Positions 21,621-32,214 of a stretch of DNA of 33,652 nt are shown here, piece by piece. Under the pieces are notes generated by a model that saw only the letters and a program-made list of their open reading frames with translations, made no database searches and had not been told where the DNA came from. The number at the start of each line of letters is the position of its first letter. The stretch's first letter is position 1. Source of the DNA: Chara braunii (Eukaryota; Streptophyta; Charophyceae; Charales; Characeae); assembly GCA_003427395.1 (NCBI GenBank), contig BFEA01000303.1, positions 1,249,039 to 1,282,690 of the forward strand. The letters run 5' to 3'. A program made the position numbers and the translations under genes.

Positions 21621-22064
21621 TTAAGACCCTGCTTGACAAATGCTAAGATCGAATTCGTCATGATACCACCATAGGCATTTTTGGCAAAAGAGGGTGTCTT
21701 GATTAGCAAACTGGATTTCCAGAAAGCCGCTGGTAGGGGCTCTGATCACAACCCATTCCATGAAAGTATCCCTTACAAAAGGGTGACAGTCAATGCGAAC
21801 GTTGCCCAATCGGGGTTCGTCCTCATTCTTTTCAGATGGATGTATGGTAAGGATTGGCCCCATCAGCTTTTGGACAACTTGACTCAATGAGAACATAGCT
21901 TCCAAGGGGACCCTAAGTGCTATAATACGATACTTTGCTGCTGCTTCGGCATCCTTAAGCTGATTGAGCTCTAACTGTGTCATCCACGACTTAAAGTAGA
22001 CTTTCACCATTCCTGATCGTGAGGGAATGAAGTCGTGCCCCTTACTAATTAGCCACTAATCTAT
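21621..22064 (-). pseudogene. ORF1-like (gag-like) retroelement fragment
   Basis: The minus frame is open from a stop near 22065 to 21621, with the first Met at 22010. It contains the stretch A-A-A-K-Y-R-I-I-A-L-R-V-P, a region N-V-R-I-D-C-x-P near the middle, and ends with F-C-Q-K-C-L-W-W-Y-H, a CxxC...H arrangement like the zinc knuckle that closes many plant and algal LINE ORF1 proteins. In intact elements ORF1 binds the element RNA. Only about 130-145 codons remain, with no start or zinc-knuckle final cysteine in the expected position. It points away from the plus-strand LINE that begins about 0.7 kb to its right, so it belongs to another insertion. Family assignment is inference. Confidence 0.5.
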
Positions 22065-22832
22065 TTGGGCCGAGAGTGCCATGTGAGATGTGACGTTGGG
22101 CCCTTCCCCGTGCGTGCGACCTCTCTTCTGTGAGGGATTGATGTTGACGTCGTGGTAACACGTGTCCTCATAGACTATTATGAATTGTTCGCGTTGGGCT
22201 ACCGTGAGGGTGGTTGCTCAAACGTCAAAGACGACCTTGACAGTGCGTTCCTTCAGCCAGTTTACTGTGGCTCGGTTGACCTCCTCGCTGAGTGTTAAGT
22301 ACCCAACTCCATTTATGATTTATGACCTCGACTACCGCGTGACTAAAATAAGAGTGGGGGAACAGGCCGTCGGGTTGCCCCCGGTTCCATGAACCGATGC
22401 CCTTGGACCGAAGAACCCGATCCCGAGGCTGCAGAGGGCCCCGAGCTCGGTAGAATCAAGTCCCCCGTACACCCCCCCCCCCCATCCTCTCACCAGTCAG
22501 GACAGAGAAGACAACAGTCACCCCGCCCTACCCCCCTCGGATAAACCCTTCCCTCCCCGCCATCTCGCAGTCCGCCTCGTCGGCCATCACACATACCCCA
22601 AGCCCGGGATCGACTGTACCACCACCCAACCAACCCCTCCCACTGACGATCATACCCACATCCCCAATCACCACGTTACCGCATGCCACGATGCATTGCG
22701 AGAGACCACCACCCACCTCTCTTCCTCATCCAGCCGCGGCAACAGGGGGCTTCAGACCCCTTGTCATCCGCCCAGTCCCGACACCTCGTCCCCTTCAAAC
22801 CATATTCCCCTTCTTAGCATCCCCCCCACTGA
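22065..22832. other. Gene-poor stretch before the LINE ORF1 remnant
   Basis: 22065-22430 is mixed sequence without recognised coding. From about 22440 the plus strand is strongly C-rich (including C10 near 22475) and gives proline/histidine-rich frames in all three phases. The 5' end of the LINE probably lies here but no boundary or target duplication is visible. Confidence 0.45.
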
Positions 22833-24023
22833 TTGCCATCCACCCCACTCCCTTTGCGCCCCCCCCTCCCATCCAACCACTTCCTCCTCCTGCAACCCGC
22901 TTCATACCTCACGCACCCCACCCTTGCACAACTCCCGCCAACTGCCACGCACCTTACACATCCCGTCGTCGCGACCCTAGCCAGGTTACCCCCCCCACAC
23001 TCGTCTTCCCTCGTGGCCCCCTCATCATTTGGCCTGCTGGAACGGTCCGGCTTCACCCCAACCGCAACACTAGGAATCAACCTTCCCTCCGACTCACCCC
23101 CGCCCTTGGGCAGCTCATGACAGTCATCTCTACGGTCTACTCAACCAGCGAGTTTCTCCACCTACTTAAATCTGACCTTTGACTTTCAACTCCTTGGCAC
23201 ACAAGACGCAACGCTCCCGTCTGAACTCCCCCAAGCTTACGGGGGGGAGTCACAGGTGGCAGACTGTCCGTCTTCATCCAATCCAGGTCAAACCGATCTG
23301 GCGATGAGGGATCCCAGGCCATTGCTGAGAACCCCATATAAAATGCGACGGGTAGGAGTGGAAGGAGAGGGGGAAATCACACGTGAAGAAGCAAAAGTTG
23401 ATCTGAAATTTGAAGCGATCACACGGGCGCGACCTCTGATTAACCCTTCGACCCAACGAATGCCCGCGGCTGGATCAACAGGCCCACCCTCGGGCACAAT
23501 CAGGCATTTGTTAGTCCTCCTATGCTTCTCACTTACCCCACAGTCTACACGCTTGATGGCTAAGCGTACCAACCAAGGATTGCTGGCAATCTCAACAGTA
23601 CCCATGGACAAACCACCCTCGGGCAAGGAGATAGTCCACACAGTGGCGGCAAGGTTTATTGAGGACAGATTCCCATTTCGATTGGTCCAGGGCGTTAGTA
23701 TTGGGCAGAAAACGGTAGCTTTGTCCCAAGGCAGCAGCTAACATTTCCACATGGCGATGCTAGATGCCAAGATCCCAACAGACACAGCGGCATTGTTGGC
23801 CACCCAGGGAGTCACCTGGCTCCCCTCCACGTGGCTAACCACTCGATCCACTCATGAGCTTAAAGAAACCTTTCTCACTCTCGATGTGGATGCAGGGATC
23901 GTCGCAGAATTTTGCTTCTCCCTAGCAACAGACAAACAGCCCGTTGCACCAGGGTTTCGCAACCTGCTCCTGGCCCCTTGGACACCTCCAACTGGCGCTG
24001 ACCATCAGGGCAGAGGGAAGTAG
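22833..24023 (+). pseudogene. LINE ORF1 remnant
   Basis: One plus frame can be followed from 22833 to 24023 with two stops (23121 and 23742). The N-terminal third is proline/serine-rich from a C-rich template. The later part (23256-24023) looks like a globular protein, with K-R-T-N-Q-G-L-L-A-I, a stretch ending V-S-I-G-Q-K-T-V-A and a C-terminal P-G-F-R-N-L-L-L-A-P-W-T-P. It ends 62 bases before the ORF2 start and lies in the same strand, where ORF1 of a two-ORF LINE is expected. I see no zinc knuckle, so function is inferred from position only. The role in intact elements is RNA binding and chaperoning of the transcript. Confidence 0.55.
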
Positions 24024-24084
24024 AATAGATCCACCACCAATGAGCCTCTACGGATCCAATCTTCAGCCGCCTCACTGACCCAGG

Positions 24085-25365
24085 ATGGTCTGCCTTAATT
24101 TCGCCACATGGAACGTTCATGGTCTTGAGGACACGAGCGGTTAGGAGAAGAGGGCCAGGCTGAAAACCTGGATTCATTATGAGAGAATACAAGTGATTGT
24201 CCTCCAGGAAACGAAGCTCAATGAGCAAAAGATTCAGGAGGGGTCCCGCTGGTGGAGAGGACCGCAGTTCTGGTCTCCAGCCAACGGAACCAGGGGAGAA
24301 ACCGCAATACTATTCCATCAAGACTTGGAGGTCCAGTTCTTCGACCACGAGGTCGACATCTGGGGCCAATGGGTCTGGGTAACCGTACAGATTGGGGACG
24401 ATCAGTGGACCATCGCCACAGTCTATACTCCCTCAGACCCAGCAGAGAGGGGGGACTTTCTCTCAGAATTACCAACAATCCTCCCAGACACACTGCACCT
24501 CCTGCTAGCCGGCGATTTTAATACTACTGTCATCCCAAGGTTGGACTCCCCTGAACCCGCCGTAAGGCGGACAAATGCGTTAATGCTGAATTCTTTCATC
24601 GAGGAAAGAGGCTTGGTCGACGCCTATAGGCGGACCCACCCAGACACACACAGATATACATGACACTCCTCCCAGAGAACTGGGAACAGACCACCGCCCA
24701 AGCGTAGATTGGACTTGGTCTTAGTGAAGGGGCAGGCCTGGGATGCACTTACCTCAATAGAGGTCATTACTCACCCCATGTCTGACCATAGACCATTGCG
24801 GGTCACCATGGAAACCGGGGCTACCTTGAGGAGAGGCATTGGCATTTTCAGGCTCAACACCGACCTCCTGCGACACCAGGAGATCCTGGACTGGGTGAAG
24901 CAGCATTGGACCGACTGGGAGCAGCAAAGGGATTCCTTCTCAACAGAGGAGGACTGGATTCAGATGGGTTTCAGAATTGTCAGGAGGGCACTTGATGTCT
25001 TCTCGAAAATATCCGCTCGGGCCCGGAGACAGGAGGAGGAAGACTACAAACGTGAGGTGGAGGAGGCAGAAAATATGTTGGAAACAAAGCCACTCGTACA
25101 ATTGTATTGGCTAAGAAGGAGGGACCAAGCTCTGGATCGCTGGGAAAGGCTACAGATCGAGCAACAGGTCTCGTGGGCAAGGAGAGCGGCAGAAAGAGGG
25201 GTCGAGACTGGGGACCGCCTTACCAAGGAGACGTTTCTGAGGGTCTGTCTGCCGAAAGTGCACACCTTGTTGAGGGAACTTCTCCACCCCTTCCTCCCCC
25301 ATGCGGATACCGCCAAAGACTCAGCAACAATTGGGGACTATGCCTTGTAATACTTCCAGAACATC
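24085..25365 (+). pseudogene. LINE ORF2 remnant, part 1: AP-type endonuclease and linker
   Basis: The endonuclease nicks target DNA to prime reverse transcription. The ATG at 24085 starts F-A-T-W-N-V-H-G-L, the usual N-terminal signature with the conserved Asn. Next come V-L-Q-E-T-K-L (about 24197, catalytic Glu), L-A-G-D-F-N (about 24505, Asp/Asn pair) and M-S-D-H-R-P-L (about 24778, the SDH box): all main motifs of the exonuclease-endonuclease-phosphatase fold in order. Stops sit at 24142 (TAG) and 24661 (TGA, where Trp would be natural before H-S-S-Q). The region from about 24850 is a long charged helical linker rich in E, R and Q (R-R-Q-E-E-E-D). The frame ends with TAA at about 25348 but continues in the same phase into the next part. 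Confidence 0.9.
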
Positions 25366-26560
25366 TTGACCTCCAGGCGACCTCACCATATTTCCCTGGC
25401 CCAGCTGCAAAATGAGAATATATGGAGGCATATTGTGACACCACTCTCGCAGGCTGCAAAGCTAAAGTTGGATAGACCAGTCACCTATGAGGAACTAACG
25501 GAGGCCCGAAAAGCAATGGCGAAAGGGAAGAGCCCAGGCAACGATGAGCTCCCGGTGGAATTTGGTACAGCTCTTCAATCACATTCTGGAGGGAGGCCAC
25601 TTGACGAAGGATATTAAGACGGATGTCATCACACTGATCTATAAGAAGGGCGATAAGAGGAGCATCAAAAACTTCCGCCCCATATCCAGATTAAGTGTCT
25701 CCTACAAACTGTTGTCGAGGCTGCTGGCGAGGACATTGGCACCGCTGCTGCCGGAGCTCATCCAAACCGATCAAGGGGCTTTCATCCAGGGGAGGTCTAT
25801 TGTGGAGAATATTTTTGAAGCAATGGGAGCGTTGGAAATAATTCAGAACGAGAACAGACAAGTTGCAGTTGCCATGCTCGCTCGACTTGGAGAAAGCCTA
25901 CGATCGAGTAAACTGGTCCTTTGTGCTGGCAACACTCGAGCATATAAACTTTGGGCCCTGCTACCGACTCTGGGTGACGGAGCTCTACACAGATGCAACA
26001 GCAACAGTCCTAGTCAACGGTCATCAGTCACCGTTGTTCATGCTGACGCGCTCACTCAGGCAAGGTTGCCCACTGGCATCTCTCCTCTTTGCCGTGAAGA
26101 TGGAAGTCCTTCTTAACGGTCTTCGGTCCTCCCCTAGAATCAGGGGTCTGCAATTGGGGCCAGACCAAATGCTCCTCACGGGAGTCATCGTCGACAACCT
26201 GATTCTCGTCGCTAAGCCGAGCCGGTCACGATGAGAGAGATCAAGACACAGCTTGATGCTTACTCCACCCTCTCTGAGGCGCAAGTCAATTGGGCTAAAT
26301 CACTCTACGTCTTACTAGAGGACTACGACCTCGAGGAGGACTGGGGCATGAAGAGAATAAAGACGGCCGAGTCCAAGAGATATCTGGGGGTGCACGTGTC
26401 CCTCACCAATGCCAGGCCAAACCAGGACAGCGTCCTTGCAGCGAGGGCAAGGGCTAAACTCCACTCCTGCAGAGCAGCAACGGGTCTGTCACTCTCTGGC
26501 AGAGCCCTACTCTTAACTGCAGCAGTCTTCGCTCAGATCTGGTATATTGCTGTCGTCTAA
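25366..26560 (+). pseudogene. LINE ORF2 remnant, part 2: reverse transcriptase
   Basis: Non-LTR reverse transcriptase. Motifs in order, spread over three frames: A-K-G-K-S-P-G-N-D-E-L (about 25516), D-V-I-T-L-I-Y-K-K-G-D then N-F-R-P-I-S (about 25670), L-I-Q-T-D-Q-G-A-F-I-Q-G-R (about 25758), L-D-L-E-K-A-Y-D-R-V-N-W (about 25884, first catalytic Asp), L-R-Q-G-C-P-L-A-S-L-L-F (about 26056). The box that should be [FY]ADD reads I-V-D-N (about 26186), so one catalytic Asp is replaced by Asn and the enzyme would be dead even if frames were mended. Frameshifts lie near 25555, 25870 and 26220. A thumb-like K-R-Y-L-G-V motif is at about 26380. Confidence 0.93.
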
Positions 26561-27400
26561 CTCATCTCTAGACCGACAGTGACTCTCTTGAAGCGAGACG
26601 CGGCACGATACTTGTGGAAGCCGGGCGCAGAAGAAGAGGAGGGCTACATCACAAAATGTGCCTGGAGCAAGACCACCCAGCCAAAGGAACAGGGAGGCTT
26701 GGGTATCATCGACCCAGCATCACAAAACCTAGCCCTTCTGTTCAAGTGGTTTGTAAGAGCTTCTACACAGCATGAGGATAAGAAGTGGCTTGCTGTATTC
26801 GAGTACCTGGCTCAGGCAGAATCCATCTTAAACAGCCACAACACGTCTGGACCTGTTAGTGGATGGAGTCCTACGTAAGAAGACAGCCACTGTCTCTGCT
26901 TCTTAGATCGTGTTGGACGGCATGGAGAAGTTTCTACTCACAGCACAGGAAGGACCCAGTGACAAGGGAGGAAGTTCTGAGGCAGCCACTCTTCGATAAC
27001 CGACACCTGGTCTGCGACGGGGAGAAACCTTTCCCAGCCACGGCCAACAGAGGTGCGTTCGGCAGGAGATGGGTGGAAAGAGGAATCCTCACCGTAGCTG
27101 ACCTCTGGGACCAGGAGGATAGCAGATGGATCTCAGAGGAGGCATTACAGGACACTTTGGGTCGACTCCACCATGTGGAACAGCGAAGAAGAATGCTCAT
27201 TGAGGGAATCCCGCAGGCATGGCAGGAACTCCTAAGGGACGATTCTTCGATAGAGGGACAATGGTACACTCAGAAACGATCAAGGGAGGGAGATCACAGG
27301 CAGACAAGGATCCTCTTTTTGGAGGAAAGTCTAACAGAGGAGTACATCTGTGCACAGGAATGGGCACCTGTGGACCAAGGCTCTACGGGGCCAACGCCGA
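26561..27400 (+). pseudogene. LINE ORF2 remnant, part 3: region after the RT
   Basis: Continues ORF2 in the phase of the RT thumb to 26876 (with W-S-K-T-T-Q-P-K-E-Q-G-G-L-G-I-I-D, typical of the post-RT region of plant LINEs), then shifts to another phase to the end (26863-27411). The last readable stretch contains R-T-A/W-x-R-S-F-like and G-R-R-W-V-E-R-G-I-L-T-V-A-D-L-W. The coding sequence is cut at about 27401 by a foldback repeat; the missing link to the zinc-finger part resumes at about 28606. Confidence 0.8.
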
Positions 27401-27554
27401 GGTCCCACTAGCAAAGAGGATCGGATCGAATGCCTGAATCTGGACGTATGTTATGCAGAGATGCAGAAAAGTAGTTCAATCTCGATTTCCTGCACATCTC
27501 CACCACCTCGTACAGATTAAGGCATTCGATCCGATCCTTTTTGCTAGTGGGACC
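27401..27554. repeat. Foldback hairpin, 42-bp arms
   Basis: 27401-27442 and 27513-27554 are reverse complements with two mismatches (shared AGGATCGGATCGAATGCCT and GGTCCCACTAGCAAA). The 70-base interior is itself partly complementary (GAGATGCAGAAAA against TTTCCTGCACATCTC), leaving a loop of about 18 bases. One arm resembles 10113-10144. It marks the point where LINE coding is lost. Confidence 0.92.
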
Positions 27555-27595
27555 ACGCCCCAGGAAAGGCAAAAGAGAGGTAGGAAACAGAAAAG

Positions 27596-27617
27596 CCACA
27601 CGTAGACAGAAAGGGGC

Positions 27618-27655
<38 letters not shown>

Positions 27656-27743
27656 AAAGAAAAAGAAAAAGAAAGAGGCATGCCACGACAGAAGAATGTT
27701 ACAGTAGGGAACAGCAGAGGTACACGTAGACAGAAAGCGGCAT
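27596..27743 (+). repeat. Direct repeat around a poly-A tract
   Basis: ACACGTAGACAGAAAGGGGC-AT (27598-27619) recurs with one mismatch at 27722-27743; similarity extends about 20 bases upstream (TAGGAAACAG / TAGGGAACAG). Between them lie A33 (27621-27653) and AAAAGAAAAAG sequence. Resembles a retroposed insert with poly-A tail flanked by duplicated target, or a simple tandem duplication. Confidence 0.7.
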
Positions 27744-28605
27744 AGAACCTCGCTGCACTACTCTCCACATGCTCAGGAAGCACAGAGGACAAACAGTAAA
27801 ATATACCAAATTGAATGAATCTTTCCAACGTTCAGGGGAGGATTCAGGCTCATTTTGCACATCAATTTGTTTTTGTAATGTGGTCAAGCGAGCCCCATGG
27901 TCAACGTCTTGAGGACATTGAAATCAATTGTAATTAAAAATAAATAATTAAAAAAAGCAATCGTACTAAGCACACGGAGCCTGGCTGTCCCCCCTCTCTG
28001 GCCATGTTCTAGCAGTAAGTTCATTCTCATTTTGCAGATTTCGAGAGTGCTGTGGCGAGGCCCTATGGGTCTCGCTCCACTACTCTAGAAACAGGCCATT
28101 TCTTGAGTGTGGCACCGCTCCACTTAGAGGCTCGCCACACAGGCTGTAGTTTGGACAATTTTGCATAGCCACACAGACTTTCGAAGAATTGCCACTCAAA
28201 AAACTTTAGACAGGTGTCAGAATGGTACTTTCAACAGCCGCCCTCCAGCAACTGTTTCCTCCTGCCTGCAGGTGACGGAAATTTGACAGTGCCCCGCCGA
28301 CCTTTCGAAAATTGCGTTCGAATTTGCGTTGTCTGGGTCGAATTTGCGTTGTCTGGGACTGTTCCGTCACCATCGTCCGCCTGGCCATGACCAAAAACCT
28401 TGCCCCTCGACAGCTGGTGTGGCGAAAGGGGGGGTGAACTGTCGACCACGGACTTTCGATTTTTTTCTGACACCTGTCGAAACTCTTCGAGTTTTGACAG
28501 CCTGTGTGGCGAGGCCCTTACTCTAGACGCCAGGTCTGTAATTCCGGTTTTTGAGCAGTCAGTCTGCACTCACGAAAACAAAGAGAATCCGTCCTCGCTC
28601 CACTA
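27744..28605. other. Repeat mosaic inserted in the LINE
   Basis: Contains a fragment of the small MITE family (about 27826-27865), the 35-bp dispersed repeat in minus sense (28055-28089), GCCACACAG/CTGTGTGGC and GTCGAA words typical of 29.4-31.5 kb, and a perfect-but-one 20-bp tandem duplication CGAATTTGCGTTGTCTGGG (28319 and 28339). No gene seen. Confidence 0.6.
28055..28089 (-). repeat. 35-bp dispersed repeat, minus-sense copy
   Basis: Reverse complement equals 30282-30316 with one mismatch (words TCTAGAGTAGTGGAG and GAGACCCATAGGGCCTCGC). The pair is 2.2 kb apart in opposite orientation. Confidence 0.9.
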
Positions 28606-29447
28606 CCTCATGAAATGCACTCACGAAAGTGCTTTTGCCCCTCCTGTGCTAGATGTGACTGGGTTTGGGAGACCTCCCCCCACCTGTTGTGCTTCTGCCC
28701 AGAATCACTGGATATCTGGGAATGGTGGAAGGAGAGCTGGAGGGATCTCTATCTCAGCACATACTTCTGGACCTATAGGTTCATCCTTCATGGCAAATTT
28801 GCTAAGGTGTGACATCTTACCTCAGGGATCAACTCTATCTCTCTTATCTGCACTGGGATCATCGTGGAAGCAATCTGGTGGAGAAGGAACGACCTCCTGT
28901 TCAAAGGGGAGAGGCACCGCCGGCAGCAGATGTTTAACAGAGTCCTCTCTGAGATCCGCATCACAATCCTCTCCGACTGGCGCTCAAAGGGTCTCTTCTG
29001 GTTCATCAAGACATGGGCACAAGAGGGGAAATTGGCGACAATCTCAACGGATGGGAAGCTGGTCCTGGCCGATTGGCTTTCACCTTCTGAGACACACCAT
29101 TGACAAACCAGGGACCATGGGTCTCTGGACGGGCCATGCAATAGGGCGCCAACTGTAGTCCGTTGGTCGGCAGCAGGTTCAAGCCCTTATTTATTTATTT
29201 CCCTTAAGTTTCCTTTTCTGTCTGCTTCCTTTCTTCCTGTTTTAGCCTTCTTTGTCCAGTTGAGCCTTGAAGTTCTTTTTTCGGAAACGTTGCTTCTTGG
29301 GACGCTGGGCCCGGTTTCCAGCTCTAGCCTAAGCTGGGTAATGGCCCCAGTTTTGCCTCGGGGTGGAAATGTCGAGGTTTTCCCGGCCTCAGATTTTTGA
29401 GTTTAATATAATGCAATCCTTTCCAAAAAAAAAAAAAAAAAAAAAAA
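28606..29447 (+). pseudogene. LINE ORF2 3' end with poly-A tail
   Basis: After the insert the LINE resumes in one phase with H-S-R-K-C-F-C-P-S-C-A-R-C (about 28618), then E-T-S-P-H-L-L-C-F-C-P: the CxxC...H...C pattern of the reverse-transcriptase-associated zinc-binding domain found at the end of plant LINE ORF2. W-W-R-R-N-D-L-L-F-K-G follows at about 28873, another typical plant LINE motif. The frame ends with TGA at 29101 after one earlier TGA at about 28810. About 320 bases of 3' untranslated sequence follow, ending in A23 (29425-29447), the expected LINE tail. This gives the element its 3' boundary; no matching target duplication was found at the unclear 5' end. Confidence 0.88.
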
Positions 29448-30281
29448 CCTCCAGTTGTCAGAACCTCCTCTCCCGTGGCACTCTTGACGGTTCAAAAGCG
29501 CCCGCCTGCAGCAGCGGGAATTTCAAGGAAGGCATCCAGGACCTTTGAAAGTTGAGCACTTTTCTTAGAGTGCGCCTGGAGTGTGGGCGGAAAACGCGAG
29601 CTCGCTGTGTCGTGTAGCTCTCTCAAAAAGCAGTCTGACATGCGAGAGGCCTTCTCAAGTTCTACCGTCTAGAGTAAGTGGAGAGATGTTCGCTTTTTCA
29701 GTCGTTTCTTGAGTCTGACACTCGCCACACCAACGTCGAAGACGGCATTTTCGACATTTTCTCCTCGCCACACAGCATGTTGAAATCCGAGATGCAAAAA
29801 CTTTTAAGGAGCTGTCAGGGAAAGGGTTTCTACACCTCCTCTCGAGCAGGGGGGCTCGTTTCCACCTCAGGCCTGCAACTTGGACATTTTCAACAATCCT
29901 CCTATGGGATGTAGAGTTCTTGCCCGAATGTCGAAAAAGAGAATGCACCAACTTGAATGCTTGTCCTATCTTCACCCCAGTTTGTCTCTTTTGCGCATAG
30001 GACTTGTGAGTTCTTCACTTCGACATGCTGTGTGACCAAGAGGGTTTTTCTGTCAAAAGAGGCAGCAATGTCGAGAATTTCCTGACATATGTCGAACCTC
30101 GTGAGGTTTAGGGCCTCGCCACACCACTGTCGAATCACAAGAGGTACAAGTGCATTTTCCCGCTGGGCATGACCAGATGCATCCGTTACAATGAATAGCA
30201 ACGGATGCATCTTGGCACTTTCTGATGAAGGTGCACTCGTTGTTTTTCCATTTAGACCTCACTCTCAAAAATCTTTGAGAG
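29448..30281. other. GTCGAA / CGCCACAC repeat mosaic
   Basis: No gene. Short words recur in both orientations: CTCGCCACAC (29722, 29766, 30115), GTCGAA, CAAGAG and CTGTCAG. CTCTCAAAA-ATCTTTGAGAG near 30252-30272 is a short hairpin. Looks like an old, shuffled non-autonomous repeat family shared with 28.05-28.6 kb and 31.04-31.5 kb. Confidence 0.6.
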
Positions 30282-30316
30282 TCTAGAGTAGTGGAGGGAG
30301 ACCCATAGGGCCTCGC
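30282..30316 (+). repeat. 35-bp dispersed repeat, plus-sense copy
   Basis: Inverted partner of 28055-28089 with one mismatch, and diverged relative of 14193-14227. Lies directly against the start of the 365-bp tandem duplication. Confidence 0.9.
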
Positions 30317-31036
30317 TGCACTACGCTCGACGCATGAAAATTTTCAAGAGTTCGTCTAGCGCTGTCAGACTCCTGGATTGGCATCAAGTGCTGTCTTCGC
30401 TGCACTTACTCCGGACTCTTGATTCTCTTGAGCATTCTTGACTGTCGGACAGACACTACACAACAGCGCAGCGATGATATGTCCACAGAGACCGGAGGCC
30501 AACTCTCGAATTTGCAAACAGCATTAAGGGACCCGTCGGCCTCTTTTGAAAAAAAAGCTCCTGCAGGCGGGGACTGTGGAAACTTCAAGAGCTCTTCTGA
30601 TGGGCCATTTCTGACACCTCTTGAAGCGCCGGACCAAGAGCAGTTTTCCACAGTTAGTGCAGCGATGACTCTGGACCTTTCTGCACTACGCTAGCCACAT
30701 GAAAATTTTCAAGAGTTCTTCTAATGCTGTCAGACTCCTGGATTGGCATCAAGTGCTGTCGTCGCTGCACTTACTCCGGACTCTCTACTCTCGTGAGCAT
30801 TCTCGACTGTAGGACAGACACTACACGACAGGGCGGCGACGATTTGTCCATTCTCATCTCATCTCAACTCTCGAATTTACAAACTGCATGAAGGGACCCG
30901 TCAGCCTCGTTTGAAAATAAAGCTCCTGCAGGCGGGAACTGTGGAAACTTCAAGAGCTCGTCCAATGGGCCATTTCTGACACCTCTTGAAGCGCTGGACC
31001 AAGAGCAGTTTTCCACAGTTCGTGCAGCGATGACTC
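30316..31036 (+). repeat. Tandem duplication, 365-bp period
   Basis: Two units begin CTGCACTACGCT at 30316 and 30681 and end GTGCAGCGATGACTC near 30671 and 31036. They share ATGAAAATTTTCAAGAG, GACTCCTGGATTGGCATCAA, GCTCCTGCAGGCGGG and CAAGAGCAGTTTTCCACAG at roughly 90 percent identity. Units contain no conserved long open frame. Likely the repeating unit of a local satellite or a recent segmental duplication. Confidence 0.95.
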
Positions 31037-31511
31037 ACTCTCGAGTCTCGACGTTTTTGAGAGCGAATCTGACAGCTCTTGAATAGAAATCCAGGAGTCG
31101 GCATCAAGAGTTAGGGCCTCGCCGCACCACTGTCGAAAATGCGATTTTCGACAGTTTCTCTTCGCCACACAGGCTGTCGAAGTCGGAGACGTGAAGAAAA
31201 TTCGCCAGTTGTCAGAGAATGCTTCTCAACACCTCCTGTCGAAAGTGGTTCAATCCCCAGCCTGCTACTCTGATGCTCTCGACACTCCTCGGCTGTGCCG
31301 TCGACTTCCCTTTGAAATTTGGTGAGTGGGGGTAAGGTCGGGATGGACTAATGCCTGCCGTACCCTCAGGCGCGTTCGTCTTTTTCCATCTTGCTTTCAC
31401 AAGTGCGTGCACTCTACAGTGCTGTGTGGCGAAAGAGGGGCAAACTGTCGAATGGAGGCTGTCGAATTTCTTCTGACAGCCGTCGAATTTTTGTGCCTTT
31501 CGACAGTGGCC
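31037..31511. other. GTCGAA / CGCCACAC repeat mosaic, right part
   Basis: Includes the perfect hairpin GTCGAAAAT-GCG-ATTTTCGAC (about 31131-31151) directly followed by TTCGCCACACAGGCTGTCGAA. TGTGGCGAAAG and CTGTCGAA words recur to 31511. No gene. Confidence 0.6.
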
Positions 31512-31739
31512 CTTAGGGCATACTCACATGGGGACCAAAAGTCTCAAAAATTTGAGGCATTTCGTACGGCTTTTTTGAGGCATTTAGTGACCACCTCGTC
31601 CCGAAAGGATGAAGTCGTGCATTCAGGGCAAGTGCGCCCGGTCACGGGGGAGGACCAAATGAAAAGATGGATTGTTAAATCTTTTTTTTTTTACGTTTGG
31701 GCCTTGTTTTCAATGTAAATGTTCCTGGTCGCACTTTCA

Positions 31740-32209
31740 GGGCACGCTCACACTGCGGTAGCAAATCCGTATAAATTGCGAAAATGGGTTGGGCCGAATT
31801 GGGGTATTTGGGACGTTTCAGGTCACACCGCGTTCCCATTTCGCTAAAGACACGGTCGCTACCGTGCCATCAGGGTGCTGCTGTTTGGGGTTTCCAGTCA
31901 CACAGAAGTAACCCCAAATATAGAACGTACATGTTCTTTTTATATTTTATTTAATTCTGCCTTTTTCCCTTTTTCAATTGATACCCTTTTCAACTTTGCA
32001 TTCATTTACGAAAATTAAATAAAAAAAGAATAAGGATTTTGCGGTAACCTCTGGAGGTTACCGCAAATTCCTCAAACCCGCGGCCAGGCAGGCCGCTGAC
32101 AAATGGGTTTGCGAATGGGGTGTTTGGCGTCGGAACCTTTGTGTGTGACCAGCGGTGTGCACATTTTTTTGGGAGTTTTACGGTTTTGGTACCCAGTGTG
32201 AGCGTGCCT
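31740..32209 (+). mobile_element. Inner MITE-like element nested in the outer one
   Basis: Left end GGCACGCTCACACTG (31741-31755) is exactly complementary to CAGTGTGAGCGTGCC (32194-32208). Flanks are TTCAG on both sides (31736-31740 and 32209-32213), or TCA if the terminus is taken one base further out. Ends resemble those of the outer element (GGCA--CTCACA), and both carry a hairpin followed by a CGCTGAC-like block near the right side, so they are probably one family. No coding sequence. Confidence 0.9.
32038..32067. repeat. 14-bp perfect hairpin inside the inner MITE
   Basis: TTTGCGGTAACCTC, TG, GAGGTTACCGCAAA: a perfect stem with a two-base centre. Its counterpart in the outer element is at 32333-32358. 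Confidence 0.95.
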
Positions 32210-32214
32210 TCAGT

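Noticed and set aside
22691-23182. 163-codon proline-rich frame as a host gene
   Set aside because: All three plus frames are open over this C-rich stretch, and the more plausible ORF1 frame is a different one that continues downstream.
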